Positions 1 to 8,862 of a stretch of DNA of 64,000 bases are shown piece by piece. The translations under genes were made by a program, and so were the position numbers. Location of the stretch: positions 5,041,646 through 5,105,645 of the forward strand of contig NZ_AP018314.1 in the NCBI RefSeq assembly GCF_002368075.1, in the 5' to 3' direction. Each line of letters opens with the position of its first letter. Positions within the stretch are counted from its first letter, which is position 1. The DNA is from Sphaerospermopsis kisseleviana NIES-73. Lineage in GTDB: Bacteria > Cyanobacteriota > Cyanobacteriia > Cyanobacteriales > Nostocaceae. The notes below the pieces were generated by a model, which was not told the origin of the DNA, did no database searches, and worked only from the letters and a program-made list of their open reading frames with translations.

Positions 1-32
1 CCCCAGTCCCCAGTCCCTAATCACCAGTCACC
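1..32. repeat. Short tandem repeat remnant (CCCCAGT / TCACCAG type)
   Basis: Heptamer-like direct repeats of the kind scattered between genes of heterocystous cyanobacteria. They abut the 3' end of deoC and slightly overlap its stop region. Confidence 0.6.
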
Positions 33-703
33 TCTTCTTGGCGATCGCGCTGACGCAGTAAGTCTATACCGCGAGATGTTCCTAATCTGGTAGCACCAGC
101 CATAATTAAATCTAAAGCGTCGTTATGGGTGCGAATCCCTCCTGATGCTTTAATTCCCACCCTGTCCCGTGCTATTTCTTTTAATAGGCGTACATCTGCT
201 ACAGTTGCTCCTCCATTCCAACCTGTACTGGTTTTTAAGAATGCAGCACCCGCATCCATAGCTAGTTCGGCTGCAAGTTTTTTTTCTGCATCCGTGAGTA
301 AACTGGTTTCTAAAATTACCTTTACAGGTTTTCCAGTTTCTTCACAAATTGTAGCAATTTCCTGGTGTACTTCCTCGCTTTTACCTGCTTTCAACCAACC
401 TAAGTTAATCACCAAATCTAACTCTGTTGCACCATTTTCCACAGCTTCTTGCGCTTCATATAACTTCACGGCTGAAGTCGTCAAACCAGTAGGAAAACCA
501 ATCACAGTACAAACTTGGGGGTTTTTGTTGTGCAGCAGTTGGGCAGCTTGTTTGACATAACAGGGATGGATACAAACCGCTGCAAAATTAAATCTATATG
601 CTTCTTCACACCATCTTTCAACCTGCTCTGGGGTAGTAGTTGGTAATAGCAGGGAGTGATCGATAAATGGCGCAATATCAATGTTGGGGGAGTCTGCTGC
701 CAT
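17..703 (-). CDS. deoC: Deoxyribose-phosphate aldolase
   Basis: Class I aldolase that interconverts 2-deoxyribose-5-phosphate with acetaldehyde and glyceraldehyde-3-phosphate in cytosolic deoxynucleoside catabolism. The 228 residues are the usual DeoC length. The N-terminal IDHSLL segment, the VIGFPTG strand and the Schiff-base lysine within FLKTSTGW (about residues 155-162) are visible, as is the late [10 protein letters not shown] phosphate-binding stretch. ATG start at 703. No operon partner is seen: the next gene upstream lies on the same strand about 80 bp away but is an unrelated methyltransferase. Identification is by motif and length; DeoC is well conserved, so this is secure. Confidence 0.95.
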   Translation of the reverse strand: MAADSPNIDIAPFIDHSLLLPTTTPEQVERWCEEAYRFNFAAVCIHPCYVKQAAQLLHNKNPQVCTVIGFPTGLTTSAVKLYEAQEAVENGATELDLVINLGWLKAGKSEEVHQEIATICEETGKPVKVILETSLLTDAEKKLAAELAMDAGAAFLKTSTGWNGGATVADVRLLKEIARDRVGIKASGGIRTHNDALDLIMAGATRLGTSRGIDLLRQRDRQEEVTGD

Positions 704-784
704 TGTTAAGTCTGCCAGTTAGGGATTATTAATCTTTATGAAAATTTAAGATGTTTCTTCTCTATTAAATCATATTTGGAGGAG

Positions 785-1915
785 TCAGGAGTCAGAAAAC
801 TTTTTAATATACAAAAAATCAAGTATACTTTGAGCTAATGCTTTCCCTGCTAAGTACGGAACACCATTACCCACGGTTTTAAACATATTCGTAAGTGACA
901 TATTTTCTGGAAGTGAAAAATTAGCGGGTAAAGATTGAATAGCTAAAGCTTCAGATACAGAAATACGTCGCACTTTGTAAGGATGTAAATGTACTTCATT
1001 ATTTCCATAACAAGCTGTAGGAGAATACCGCCATCGGTGCAAACGTTTAAATGATTTTTTAGAATCATCTCCTTCAGCAATAGTTAAAAATTTAGTGATA
1101 CCTGCTCGTGGGTGAAAATAATGTTTTGAATTAGGATGATTAAGCACATTATTTTTTATAAACCAATATTCAACAGTTAATTCTTGGGGAATATTATCAG
1201 GACAATAGGTGATAGAATTTTCTTTAAAAGGTTCGGTTTTATTCCAAGAATATGCAAACACTTGATTTTGAGGATATAAAATATATTCTTCCCAAGGAAA
1301 GGTAAAATCATCAATTTCCATACAATTGAGCAGATTATTTTTAAAACCTATTAAAATAATTCTATCTCTATCTTGAGGTACACCATATTCAATAGCATTA
1401 ATTAAACGTTCTGTTAAAATATAACCAGATTGCTGTAATTTAATTTTCAAATATTCATAAAATAAACGATGTTTTTTAGTTTTCCATAAACCCTTAACAT
1501 TCTCGAATAAAAAGAAATCAGGTAAATTTTGACAAATCAACTCAATATAAGATTCCGATAATTTACCATTATCCCCCAAATGTCCTTTGTTTTTACCACC
1601 AATAGAAAAATCAGGACAAGGTGGACCACCAATAAAGCCAATTATATTATTTGATTTTCGGGAATCTTTGACTAATTCATTTAATTTTTGTGCCGCATTT
1701 CCTTGAGTTAATTTACTGACATCTGCTTCCTCACCCTCATGATATCCATATTCAGGAGATGGGAGTTTAAGAATTTCCCGTGAATAGCGATAAGCAGACA
1801 TGAAAGGGGGGAATATTTCGTTAATGTATGCGATTTTATAACCTGTATTTTCAAAACCTAAATCGAGGAAACCTGAACCGGAGAAGAAAGAGAAGATACA
1901 AATATTGTCATTCAT
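785..1915 (-). CDS. DNA (cytosine-5)-methyltransferase
   Basis: Transfers a methyl group from SAM to C5 of cytosine in DNA. Ordered motifs are visible (numbered from ATG at 1915): FSGSGFLDLG SAM-binding motif near residue 10, catalytic GGPPCP loop near 96-101, ENV motif near 138-140, QDRDR near 181-185, and the C-terminal GNGVP motif. About 376 residues is normal for a solitary Dcm-type or type II enzyme. A TTG at 1927 in the same frame would add four residues; ATG is preferred. It is transcribed divergently from a short truncated gene at 1963, the position where a cognate restriction enzyme would often sit. Specificity cannot be read from the sequence. Confidence 0.93.
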   Translation of the reverse strand: MNDNICIFSFFSGSGFLDLGFENTGYKIAYINEIFPPFMSAYRYSREILKLPSPEYGYHEGEEADVSKLTQGNAAQKLNELVKDSRKSNNIIGFIGGPPCPDFSIGGKNKGHLGDNGKLSESYIELICQNLPDFFLFENVKGLWKTKKHRLFYEYLKIKLQQSGYILTERLINAIEYGVPQDRDRIILIGFKNNLLNCMEIDDFTFPWEEYILYPQNQVFAYSWNKTEPFKENSITYCPDNIPQELTVEYWFIKNNVLNHPNSKHYFHPRAGITKFLTIAEGDDSKKSFKRLHRWRYSPTACYGNNEVHLHPYKVRRISVSEALAIQSLPANFSLPENMSLTNMFKTVGNGVPYLAGKALAQSILDFLYIKKFSDS

Positions 1916-1962
1916 TGGTAAAATCAAATAATGTTGTTTTGCCGAATTAATTACATCTTATT

Positions 1963-2295
1963 ATGTCTTCATCCGATTGGGAAAATTTCTTAGCTGAAGG
2001 AAAACGAGCAGTTGAAATAGTTCGTAGAGGGTTAATAAATCGTGGTATCAATGCTAGTGAATCCAGAATAACAGAATTTGGTACTGATGAAGATATTCCA
2101 GTATATAGCAGTGATAATCAGCGTCTGCTATTTTGGATATCAGTTAAGAGTGTTTCTGGTTTAGTGGAAAATCCCCGTATCTTACCTATTGGTTATAAAG
2201 GTTGGATGTGTGGAGAAGTAGAAAGTAAACAATGGGTTAATGTTAAGAGTTCCCTGTTCCCTTTTCCCTCTTACCCAATTAGTAATTTAGCATAA
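1963..2295 (+). CDS. Small unknown protein, probably truncated; possible remnant of a restriction-type gene
   Basis: A 110-residue protein that I do not recognise. It starts 47 bp from the methyltransferase start on the opposite strand. The central part has an acidic stretch followed by a beta-strand ending in VKS, which could fit a nuclease-like core, but this is weak. The final about 15 residues are encoded by a TTCCCTGTTCCC-type intergenic repeat (about 2250-2285), so the original C-terminus seems to have been replaced. I infer a gene broken by repeat expansion or deletion. It could equally be an ordinary hypothetical protein. Confidence 0.5.
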   Translation: MSSSDWENFLAEGKRAVEIVRRGLINRGINASESRITEFGTDEDIPVYSSDNQRLLFWISVKSVSGLVENPRILPIGYKGWMCGEVESKQWVNVKSSLFPFPSYPISNLA

Positions 2296-2337
2296 CAAGT
2301 ACCGAAGAACCAAAAATTAGATTAGAGGAATATAATC

Positions 2338-2589
2338 ATGTACGAAGAATTTATAGATTTTGAGGGTATTTTCAATCTCGCACTGCAACATACTGAAGAA
2401 TTGATAAATATGGGGATTGATATTAGTGATCCTTCTGGTGTGACAGAACTTGAATGGATAGCAAACAAATATCCAGAAATTGCGGAACGTTGTAATGAAG
2501 CTTTGCTAGAACTGGTTGAGAAGCAAACTAATACTATTCCTGCTTTTGTTGGTGCTGGATATTCAGATCATGATTTACCTAGTTTTTGA
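2338..2589 (+). CDS. Hypothetical acidic protein, 83 aa
   Basis: No family recognised. The protein is short, strongly acidic and mostly predicted helical, with a central ELEWIANKYPEIAERC helix and no membrane segment. The start at 2338 follows an AGAGGAATATAATC stretch that can serve as ribosome binding site. It lies 42 bp after the truncated gene and on the same strand, so the two could be co-transcribed; the functional meaning is unknown. Confidence 0.5.
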   Translation: MYEEFIDFEGIFNLALQHTEELINMGIDISDPSGVTELEWIANKYPEIAERCNEALLELVEKQTNTIPAFVGAGYSDHDLPSF

Positions 2590-2633
2590 TTAATTAGTAA
2601 CTTAAACAATTTTAACCCACAACAATAAATCAT

Positions 2634-2720
2634 TCAGAAAAATTAGTTAAGCCATATTGCAATGCTTCAAAACGTTTCACTATTTTATCAAAATTTTCAT
2701 CCCATTCTTGAACATCTGGA
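2634..2720 (-). pseudogene. Possible C-terminal relic of a lost gene
   Basis: On the minus strand a 27-codon frame with coding character (WDENFDKIVKRFEALQYGL core, then stop at 2634) sits in otherwise empty sequence, directly behind an in-frame stop. It looks like the tail of a degraded small protein. No family is assigned and chance is possible. Confidence 0.2.
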
Positions 2721-2783
2721 TGTTACAACTATAGATTAATTAAAATGTTTTCTAATCTCAATTATAACAAACAGGTGTAAAAA

Positions 2784-3287
2784 ATGTTTAAACTCCAAAG
2801 AATATTCATGACCTTGATATTAATCGCACTACAACTGATATACCCGATCGCTAATTTATTTACCCAGATCAAATATTTTTTCCAAAAACGTGCAGCATTG
2901 AAAAAACATCAAGAAATTATCACTTGGGTAAAGACTCAAAACCTCCCCTTAGACACCAGCGCAGATTTTAAATTACCTACTCGTTTACTTGGTATTACTC
3001 ATAATGACTTAGTTCAAGTGCTGCATTCTGCTGATGATAAATACTATGTAGCAATCATAATTAATCATAGCTTAAATATCATAGGTACAACATACACAGC
3101 TAGAGGTTTATTTGTTTGTGATTCACCTTTAAACAACAAATACTTAACCAAAATTCCTGGTGTTTGTCACAGGATCAATATTTTAGGAGAATATCAAAAA
3201 CCTTATCCAATCGCTTGGGCGTTTACTAATCTTGAGGTTGAACACAAATATAATGATTATTTATTTGCCGTTTATCGTCAGCTTTAA
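2784..3287 (+). CDS. Hypothetical protein with N-terminal membrane anchor
   Basis: A 167-residue protein that I do not recognise. Residues about 8-28 (MTLILIALQLIYPIANLF) form one hydrophobic segment, followed by a basic stretch and a soluble domain of about 120 residues, so it is probably anchored in the plasma or thylakoid membrane with the bulk on one side. ATG start preceded by an AGGTG-like site. It is flanked by about 190 bp on the left and 115 bp on the right and has no clear operon partner. Function unknown. Confidence 0.6.
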   Translation: MFKLQRIFMTLILIALQLIYPIANLFTQIKYFFQKRAALKKHQEIITWVKTQNLPLDTSADFKLPTRLLGITHNDLVQVLHSADDKYYVAIIINHSLNIIGTTYTARGLFVCDSPLNNKYLTKIPGVCHRINILGEYQKPYPIAWAFTNLEVEHKYNDYLFAVYRQL

Positions 3288-3402
3288 GTAATTTAAGTAA
3301 TTTGTGAATTGATAAATCAGGTATTTAGGAGAGTTTAACCAAAAAATATAATTACTTGATAGGTACAAAAAAATCATACCTATTAAGTATTATTTTCAAT
3401 CA

Positions 3403-3669
3403 TTAATTTGCTTTTTCAGCTAATGCTTCTAAATGAAAAGCAAGGTTATTGAGTGCAAATTGAATTTCCATACTGTAAGCTAAACTTTTCCATCTGGGGG
3501 TGGTTGCATGATCTAATGCTGTTGTGTCTAGGTATCTTGCAAAAACAACAAGTTTTTCTGAGTCTGTTTTTGCTGTAGCTAAATTATCCAAAAATTCTTG
3601 AGGTGTCATAAATTTACCAATAGTTTCAACATCTGAGAAAATCACAGACATTATCATAAACCCTACCAC
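3403..3669 (-). CDS. Hypothetical protein, 88 aa
   Basis: Not recognised. The C-terminal two thirds look helical and well formed (LDNLATAKTDSEKLVVFARYL, then MEIQFALNNLAFHLEAL). Internal ATGs at codons 5 and 7 (about 3657 and 3651) are equally possible starts; the hydrophobic N-terminal six residues argue for the later one. It stands alone on the minus strand between a plus-strand membrane protein and a repeat-rich gap. Confidence 0.45.
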   Translation of the reverse strand: MVGFMIMSVIFSDVETIGKFMTPQEFLDNLATAKTDSEKLVVFARYLDTTALDHATTPRWKSLAYSMEIQFALNNLAFHLEALAEKAN

Positions 3670-3719
3670 AAAATAAATCTGTTCAAAATCGCATGAAATT
3701 TGAGTGATTAAAAAATATT

Positions 3720-3747
3720 TTGACTTCTGACTTCTGACTTCTGACTG
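3720..3747. repeat. Tandem GACTTCT heptamers
   Basis: About three to four consecutive copies of a seven-base unit in the gap before the DUF697 gene terminator; a typical cyanobacterial short tandem repeat. Confidence 0.7.
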
Positions 3748-3763
3748 CTAAATTCTGACAATA

Positions 3764-3807
3764 AAACCCGCTTTTTATTTGGGAATAACTCCACTGCAAG
3801 CGGGTTT
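3764..3807 (-). terminator. Hairpin terminator of the DUF697 GTPase gene
   Basis: AAACCCGCTT at 3764-3773 pairs perfectly with AAGCGGGTTT at 3798-3807. Read on the minus strand the stem is followed by TTTTATTG, and it lies about 20 bp after the stop of the gene ending at 3827. Confidence 0.75.
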
Positions 3808-3826
3808 GTAATTTCTGTGTACAAAA

Positions 3827-5278
3827 TTATCCCAATACTTCAACTGGTTTTGTTTCTGGTAATAACCGTTTCACACCTTGTTTAACAAATGCTTCCAAAA
3901 CAGCAATTTTTTGATTTTGCTGGAATACATTTTGCAAAACTTGGCGTAATTTTTCCAGGTTTAAACCAGTTCCTGTTTCTAATGCTATTTCTTGCTGTTC
4001 AAAATATTCAACCAAACTTAAACCAGCAACTTTGGTTAAATAAGCAGCACTCACACCTTCAACTACTCCCCCTGCAACGAAGGTGACAGCATTAGTTTTG
4101 AGAATACCTGTTACTGCTCTAGTAGATAATTCTACTAATCCTAATTTCAACATTAAGCTTCCCATAGTGACCGCTACTTGTTGCGCCTGTTCTAAGGAAA
4201 TTTTTTGTTGATAAATATTACCTAAATCCATTACCATTTGTGCATTAATAGCCGCAGTTGCTAATATATCCAAAGCGGGAATTGGGTTGGCAAAAGCAGC
4301 AGCAGCAGCTATCCACTGATTTTGTTCTATGATGGGTGTTGAGCGATCGCGTCTGATGCTATTTAAACAATTTTTCGCTTCCGCTTTGAGTAACAGCACT
4401 TTCCGCATTGTTGTTGTACAAACTAGCTGCTGTTTTTGTTGTGTTAAAACTTCAACTAATTTTTCTGTTAATTCTTGAATGTTTGGTGTTGGTTTTTCCA
4501 TCCATTCTTGTACAGAACCATCAGCTTCATGTTTTCTCACTTTTACAGGTAAAGGTGAAGCGGAAGTTGCAACTACATTACCAGAAACTCTTTGTTTCAA
4601 GGATTGCAAAATTGTAGCGCGTTCATCTACTATATACTGATCTTGTTTATTAAAAACCAGCAATACTGATTGTTTTACAGCTTTTAATTGTTGCCAAACT
4701 TGAAATTCTGAATCTGTTAAATCTCCATTGGTAAGAAATAAAACAAAATCAGATTTTTGCAGTTCTGATAATGTAACCGCATCAGAATTTTCATTCATTC
4801 CTGTAAATAAAGGTGCTGTTTCTACAAAATGTAGAGAGTTTGTAGATAAAGTTTCTACATTTTTGAGAGTTTGAATAATTGTACTTTTACCTACAGACTT
4901 ACCACCTGTAACAGCAATTTGAATTTCTCGTCTATCCAACTCTAAAAGTAATTGTTCCAGTTGTTCACGTAAAGTTGTTAAGCTGGCATGGTTGACTGCT
5001 TCTTGTGCGAGTTGGTTGATGATAGCTTGGGTTTTATTGACTGCATTTTCTACAGATGACCTATCTATAACCATATTATCTAGCTGTTCACCAATCTGGG
5101 GGCGATTTTTCTGCAACAACCACAAACCCCCACCAACGACTAAAGCACTCAACAGACCAAACTCTCCTACCTGTACTATTGAATCATGCCAGGTGTCTAA
5201 CATCCACAGGGAAACGGACAAACCCAGTCCTCCCACTAATATTGGTTTATGTAACTTCACAATTCTGATTCTCCGCAC
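3827..5278 (-). CDS. DUF697-family membrane-associated GTPase
   Basis: A predicted small GTPase fused to a DUF697 (YcjF-like) domain; the cellular role of these cyanobacterial proteins is unknown. Two hydrophobic segments near residues 11-28 and 40-55 suggest an N-terminal membrane hairpin. A P-loop GGKSVGKST (125-133) and the base-specificity motif NKQD (210-213) mark the GTPase. The C-terminal half contains Ala/Leu-rich helices around NPIPALDILATAAINAQM, characteristic of DUF697. Start is GTG at 5278. It is alone on its strand, with a good terminator downstream. Confidence 0.8.
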   Translation of the reverse strand: MRRIRIVKLHKPILVGGLGLSVSLWMLDTWHDSIVQVGEFGLLSALVVGGGLWLLQKNRPQIGEQLDNMVIDRSSVENAVNKTQAIINQLAQEAVNHASLTTLREQLEQLLLELDRREIQIAVTGGKSVGKSTIIQTLKNVETLSTNSLHFVETAPLFTGMNENSDAVTLSELQKSDFVLFLTNGDLTDSEFQVWQQLKAVKQSVLLVFNKQDQYIVDERATILQSLKQRVSGNVVATSASPLPVKVRKHEADGSVQEWMEKPTPNIQELTEKLVEVLTQQKQQLVCTTTMRKVLLLKAEAKNCLNSIRRDRSTPIIEQNQWIAAAAAFANPIPALDILATAAINAQMVMDLGNIYQQKISLEQAQQVAVTMGSLMLKLGLVELSTRAVTGILKTNAVTFVAGGVVEGVSAAYLTKVAGLSLVEYFEQQEIALETGTGLNLEKLRQVLQNVFQQNQKIAVLEAFVKQGVKRLLPETKPVEVLG

Positions 5279-5413
5279 TTTTGATGGTTGTATCTCCAGA
5301 ATATATCAAAACCGGCTGATTCAAGTTAGACAAATGAACAAATTTAACTATAAAATACAATTAAGGATTGTCTGAATCAATATTCTCTTACTTATAGTTT
5401 GAGGTGAATACAG

Positions 5414-5926
5414 ATGACACAGGAATTAATTGACCTCAGAAATAGCATTTTAGCAGGACGTTACACAGATGCTCTGGCAATTGTTGATGAATTAGAGGGA
5501 ATGAGTAAAAAGGCTATTTTGCGGCAGATTAAATCCTTTTTAAAGATTCTGCTCATACATTTAATTAAGAATCAAATAGAACAGAAATTAACCAATTCTT
5601 GGGCTGCTTCTATTCGTAATGCTATCTTGGAAATTCAAGAGGTGAATTTGAAAGATAATCAAAAATCTCATTATATCAATGAAGATGAATGGCAAACTTA
5701 TTTAGAAGATGAACTTACACCAGCAATAGCAGATGCTAGTTTAGAGGTTTTGCATGGTACTTTAAAACGAAAACAAATTTCCCAAATGTTAAATAAATCC
5801 CAATTAATATTAAATGCAACTGAGTTATTAGGAATGACATATAACTATACAAATAGAGAATTACCTGATGTTATAGATGATTATTTTGCTCAATTACCAG
5901 GGGGTGAAGATTGGCTTAATAGCTAG
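5414..5926 (+). CDS. DUF29-family protein
   Basis: A 170-residue helical protein of the DUF29 type common in cyanobacteria; no biochemical function is established. The recognisable features are the N-terminal LRNSILAGRYTDAL helix, an ILRQIKSFLKILLIHLIKN segment and the SWAASIRNA stretch. ATG at 5414 follows a GAGGTG ribosome site. It is convergent with lpxD, with a shared hairpin in the 64-bp gap. The family call rests on remembered pattern, without a profile search. Confidence 0.7.
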   Translation: MTQELIDLRNSILAGRYTDALAIVDELEGMSKKAILRQIKSFLKILLIHLIKNQIEQKLTNSWAASIRNAILEIQEVNLKDNQKSHYINEDEWQTYLEDELTPAIADASLEVLHGTLKRKQISQMLNKSQLILNATELLGMTYNYTNRELPDVIDDYFAQLPGGEDWLNS

Positions 5927-5960
5927 AATTATCCAAAGTAGTAAAATATTATCAATTCAA

Positions 5961-5979
5961 AACAGGCAAGATGCCTGTT
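5961..5979. terminator. AACAGGCA...TGCCTGTT hairpin, convergent terminator and repeat copy
   Basis: A perfect 8-bp inverted repeat with a 3-base loop sits between the convergent DUF29 and lpxD genes. The same hairpin with the loop in the other orientation recurs at 8863-8881, so it is also a dispersed repeat. Confidence 0.6.
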
Positions 5980-5990
5980 CCACAAAAAAA

Positions 5991-7043
5991 TTAATCTGAC
6001 TTTTTCCCTAGTTGACGTTGCAATTGTTTGAAAGTTTGATATATCTCTGGAAGACGGCTATAAATAGCAGATACTTTCAGGTATAATTTGTGTGGTACGG
6101 CAGGAGTACCAGAGACGATTTCTCCTGGTGCAACATTGTTATGAATACCTGTTTGAGCAGAGGCGATCGCCCCATCTCCAATTGTTACTTGGTTTGCTAT
6201 TCCGCTTTGTCCTGCTAAAATGACTCGGTTTCCTACTTTTACACCTCCGGCCATCCCCGCTTGTCCAGCAATAGCACAACCTGAGCCGATTTGGCAACCG
6301 TGAGCAATTTGTACTAAGTTGTCAATTTTAGTATTTTTGCCAATGCGGGTTTCACCGACTGCGGGACGATCAACTGCACTGTTACAACCTATTTCTACCC
6401 CATCTTCTAAAACTGTATAACCAGATTGTTCCATTTTTAACCAACCTGTGCGGGTAGGAACAAAACCAAAACCTTCTGCACCGATGACAGCACCGCTATG
6501 AATTACGCAGTCTGCACCGATTTGGGTACGTTCATGGATGGTACAGTTAGCGTGTAAGGTGGTGCGATCGCCAATTTTTACATCAGGATAAATCACGACG
6601 TTGGGGTGAATAATTACACCATTACCAATTTCTGCACCCGGAGAAATGACAACATGAGCGCCAATATAAACATTATTACCGATTTTGGCGGTGGGGTGAA
6701 TAACGGCGCTGGGATGAATTTCTGGGGTAGGTTGATAGGGTTGGTAAAAAAGAGCGATCGCTTGAGCAAATAATAACCGGGGTTCGGGAGTTGCTAACCA
6801 AGCAATACCCCTTTCTGTAGCTTGAGTGTGTAATTTTTCATCCAGAGGTAAAATTAAAGCACTGGCAACAGTAGAATTAACTAAAGATGCAAATTTTCCC
6901 CCTTCCACATAGGTGATAGTACCGCTTGTAGCTTCATCTATAGCTGCAACTCCGGTAATTTCTGGGTTGAGTTCTGGGTTCAGGGTGAGACTGTGAGCTT
7001 GAATATTGTCACTTAATTTACTAACAATTTCGCTGAATAACAT
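5991..7043 (-). CDS. lpxD: UDP-3-O-acylglucosamine N-acyltransferase (LpxD)
   Basis: Adds the N-linked hydroxyacyl chain to UDP-3-O-acylglucosamine in lipid A biosynthesis, in the cytosol. The 350 residues show an N-terminal substrate-binding domain (about 1-100), then a left-handed beta-helix made of many hexapeptide repeats such as IHPTAKIGNNVYIGAHVVI (about 105-320), and a C-terminal helix. The acyl transfer histidine region lies around IDNLVQIAHGCQIG. ATG start. Other lpx genes are not adjacent, so it is solitary here; some cyanobacteria carry several LpxD-like paralogues and this could be one of them. Confidence 0.9.
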   Translation of the reverse strand: MLFSEIVSKLSDNIQAHSLTLNPELNPEITGVAAIDEATSGTITYVEGGKFASLVNSTVASALILPLDEKLHTQATERGIAWLATPEPRLLFAQAIALFYQPYQPTPEIHPSAVIHPTAKIGNNVYIGAHVVISPGAEIGNGVIIHPNVVIYPDVKIGDRTTLHANCTIHERTQIGADCVIHSGAVIGAEGFGFVPTRTGWLKMEQSGYTVLEDGVEIGCNSAVDRPAVGETRIGKNTKIDNLVQIAHGCQIGSGCAIAGQAGMAGGVKVGNRVILAGQSGIANQVTIGDGAIASAQTGIHNNVAPGEIVSGTPAVPHKLYLKVSAIYSRLPEIYQTFKQLQRQLGKKSD

Positions 7044-7111
7044 GATTTAATTTTGAGCATCTGAGGTTTCTGACAATGATCATGCCTTAATCTGATCTTT
7101 TTTGGTGACAG

Positions 7112-8377
7112 TTAGGAATTACTCGTTTGAGTCATTGACTTTCCAGCTAAATATGCGGTTGTCCAAGCACTTTGGAAGTTAAAACCACCAGTTATACCAT
7201 CAATATCCAATATTTCCCCAGCAAAGTATAAACCCGGAACTAGCTTACTTTCCATTGTTTTAAAGTTAACCTCCTTGATGTTGACACCCCCACAGGTGAC
7301 AAATTCTTCTTTGAAAACTCCTTTACCATTAATTAAGTATTCTCCCTGAGATATTTCTTGAACTAACTGATTTAAGGTTTTGTTAGATATTTCTGCCCAA
7401 CGGTCTTCAGTAGTAATACTTATACGGCTAATTAGATATTGCCACAGTCGATGGGGTAAGTCAACACCACGATGGAGGGCGATCGCTTTTTTGCCCCATT
7501 CCTGTTTTACCGCTAAAAGCCTTTGTCTCACTTCCTCTTGTGGCAAGTTGGGCAACCAATTAATGTATAATTTGCATTGATAGCGATTTTCATGCAGTAT
7601 TCTTGCACCCCAAGCGGAAAGTTTCAGTACCGCAGGTCCACTGATACCCCAATGAGTGATTAACAAAGGTCCTGTTTGTTGTAAAGGTTTTTTATCTGCA
7701 ATTGATAAACGCAGATTAACAGGATTAACGCTAATTCCTGCCAATGTTCGTAATTTTGGATCAGCAATGTTAAAAGTAAATAAAGAGGGAACAGGGGTTT
7801 CGATGTGATGACCTAACTCTCTAGCGATTTTATAACCTATTAAACTGCTACCAGTAGCTAAAAGTAAGCGATCGCAATATTTCGTTTCTCCCGACTTGAA
7901 AATAACTTCAAAACCCTCGTTTTTTCGGTTCACAGAAATTACAGGAGTACCAATACTCAGTTCTAGCCCAGCATTAAAAGCAGCTTTAATCAAACATTCT
8001 ACAATAGTTTCCGAACGATCTGTAATGGGAAACATCCGCCCATCAGCTTCAGTTTTCAAATTTACACCATGAGCCGCAAACCAAGCTACGGTGTCAAGAG
8101 GTTGGAAACGAGTAAAAGCACCCCGCAAAGCTTTACCACCTCTGGGGTAATTTTGCACCAACTCTTCAGGAGTAAAACAAGCATGAGTAACGTTACAGCG
8201 TCCCCCACCAGAAATGAGAACTTTAGCCAGGGGTTTACGACTGGCTTCAATTAAAGTAACTTGGGCTTGGGGGTTAGCTTCAGCACAAGCGATTGCGCGG
8301 AGCGCAGCACCTGCGGTGATCGCACCAAAAAAACCCGCCGCCCCACCACCAATAACTACAATTTGCAAGGGTAACAA
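7112..8377 (-). CDS. NAD(P)/FAD-dependent oxidoreductase, HI0933/YhiN family
   Basis: A flavoprotein of the BaiN/HI0933-like family; the substrate is unknown. Residues 5-16 (QIVVIGGGAAGF) are the FAD-binding dinucleotide motif, LISGGGRCNVTH lies near 55-66, and a second FAD contact is GGVNIKEVNF followed by GLYFAGEILDIDGITGGFNFQSAWTT near the C-terminus, all diagnostic. It is 421 residues long, normal for the family. The only suitable start is TTG at 8377 (a second TTG four codons later). The rubredoxin gene starts about 210 bp upstream on the same strand, suggesting possible but unproven co-transcription of two redox genes. Confidence 0.88.
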   Translation of the reverse strand: MLPLQIVVIGGGAAGFFGAITAGAALRAIACAEANPQAQVTLIEASRKPLAKVLISGGGRCNVTHACFTPEELVQNYPRGGKALRGAFTRFQPLDTVAWFAAHGVNLKTEADGRMFPITDRSETIVECLIKAAFNAGLELSIGTPVISVNRKNEGFEVIFKSGETKYCDRLLLATGSSLIGYKIARELGHHIETPVPSLFTFNIADPKLRTLAGISVNPVNLRLSIADKKPLQQTGPLLITHWGISGPAVLKLSAWGARILHENRYQCKLYINWLPNLPQEEVRQRLLAVKQEWGKKAIALHRGVDLPHRLWQYLISRISITTEDRWAEISNKTLNQLVQEISQGEYLINGKGVFKEEFVTCGGVNIKEVNFKTMESKLVPGLYFAGEILDIDGITGGFNFQSAWTTAYLAGKSMTQTSNS

Positions 8378-8424
8378 CTTTAAAAATCTTTCAATAATCT
8401 TACTTTACAGGAAGGCTGTTAGCT

Positions 8425-8589
8425 TTATTCTTCAAAAAGTGTAAAATCCTCTTTTGCCGCACCGCAAACAGGACAAACCCAGTCTTCTGGGATATCTTCA
8501 AAAACTGTTCCTGGTTCTATGCCACCATCAGGATCACCTACCTCTGGATCATAGATATAGCCGCAGACCGTACATATATATTTTTTCAT
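8425..8589 (-). CDS. Rubredoxin (short, soluble)
   Basis: A 54-residue mononuclear iron electron-transfer protein. The two iron-binding knuckles are visible: C6-T-V-C9-G-Y and C39-P-V-C42-G-A, with the conserved [11 protein letters not shown] segment between. It lacks the C-terminal membrane anchor of the photosystem-II-linked cyanobacterial rubredoxin (RubA), so it is the small clostridial-like type, probably cytosolic. ATG at 8589 follows an AGGACGC site. A 12-bp perfect palindrome lies 17 bp upstream of the start. The next gene downstream on the same strand is a flavoprotein, but no partnership is established. Confidence 0.93.
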   Translation of the reverse strand: MKKYICTVCGYIYDPEVGDPDGGIEPGTVFEDIPEDWVCPVCGAAKEDFTLFEE

Positions 8590-8605
8590 GGTTGTGCGTC
8601 CTAAT

Positions 8606-8617
8606 AACTAATTAGTT
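8606..8617. promoter_or_regulatory. 12-bp palindrome upstream of rubredoxin
   Basis: AACTAATTAGTT is perfectly self-complementary and lies in the 5' leader of the rubredoxin gene. It could be an operator, but AT-rich palindromes of this size arise by chance. Confidence 0.25.
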
Positions 8618-8699
8618 CAGCTTTACACTATTCCATAGTATTCCATATATAGGACTCCTATTTGATTTTTGAACAGAACTCCGTACATACTGAAAGCCT

Positions 8700-8765
8700 T
8701 CTTTCCTGTTCCCTGTTTCCTGTTCCCTGCGATGCACTGAGCTTGTCGAAGTGTTCCCTGTTCCC
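8700..8765. repeat. TGTTCCC tandem repeats interrupted by a 22-bp dispersed repeat
   Basis: Several copies of CTGTTCC run from about 8706. Between two of them sits GATGCACTGAGCTTGTCGAA (about 8732-8753), a sequence resembling very short mobile repeats of cyanobacteria; the tandem array resumes after it. Confidence 0.65.
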
Positions 8766-8862
8766 CACATCTACGAAAAATTCATGAATCAAATCGGATC
8801 ACTATATTTATCACTATATTTATATTTTGATAAGCTGTTGTGCATTTAATTTGTATAAGTGG

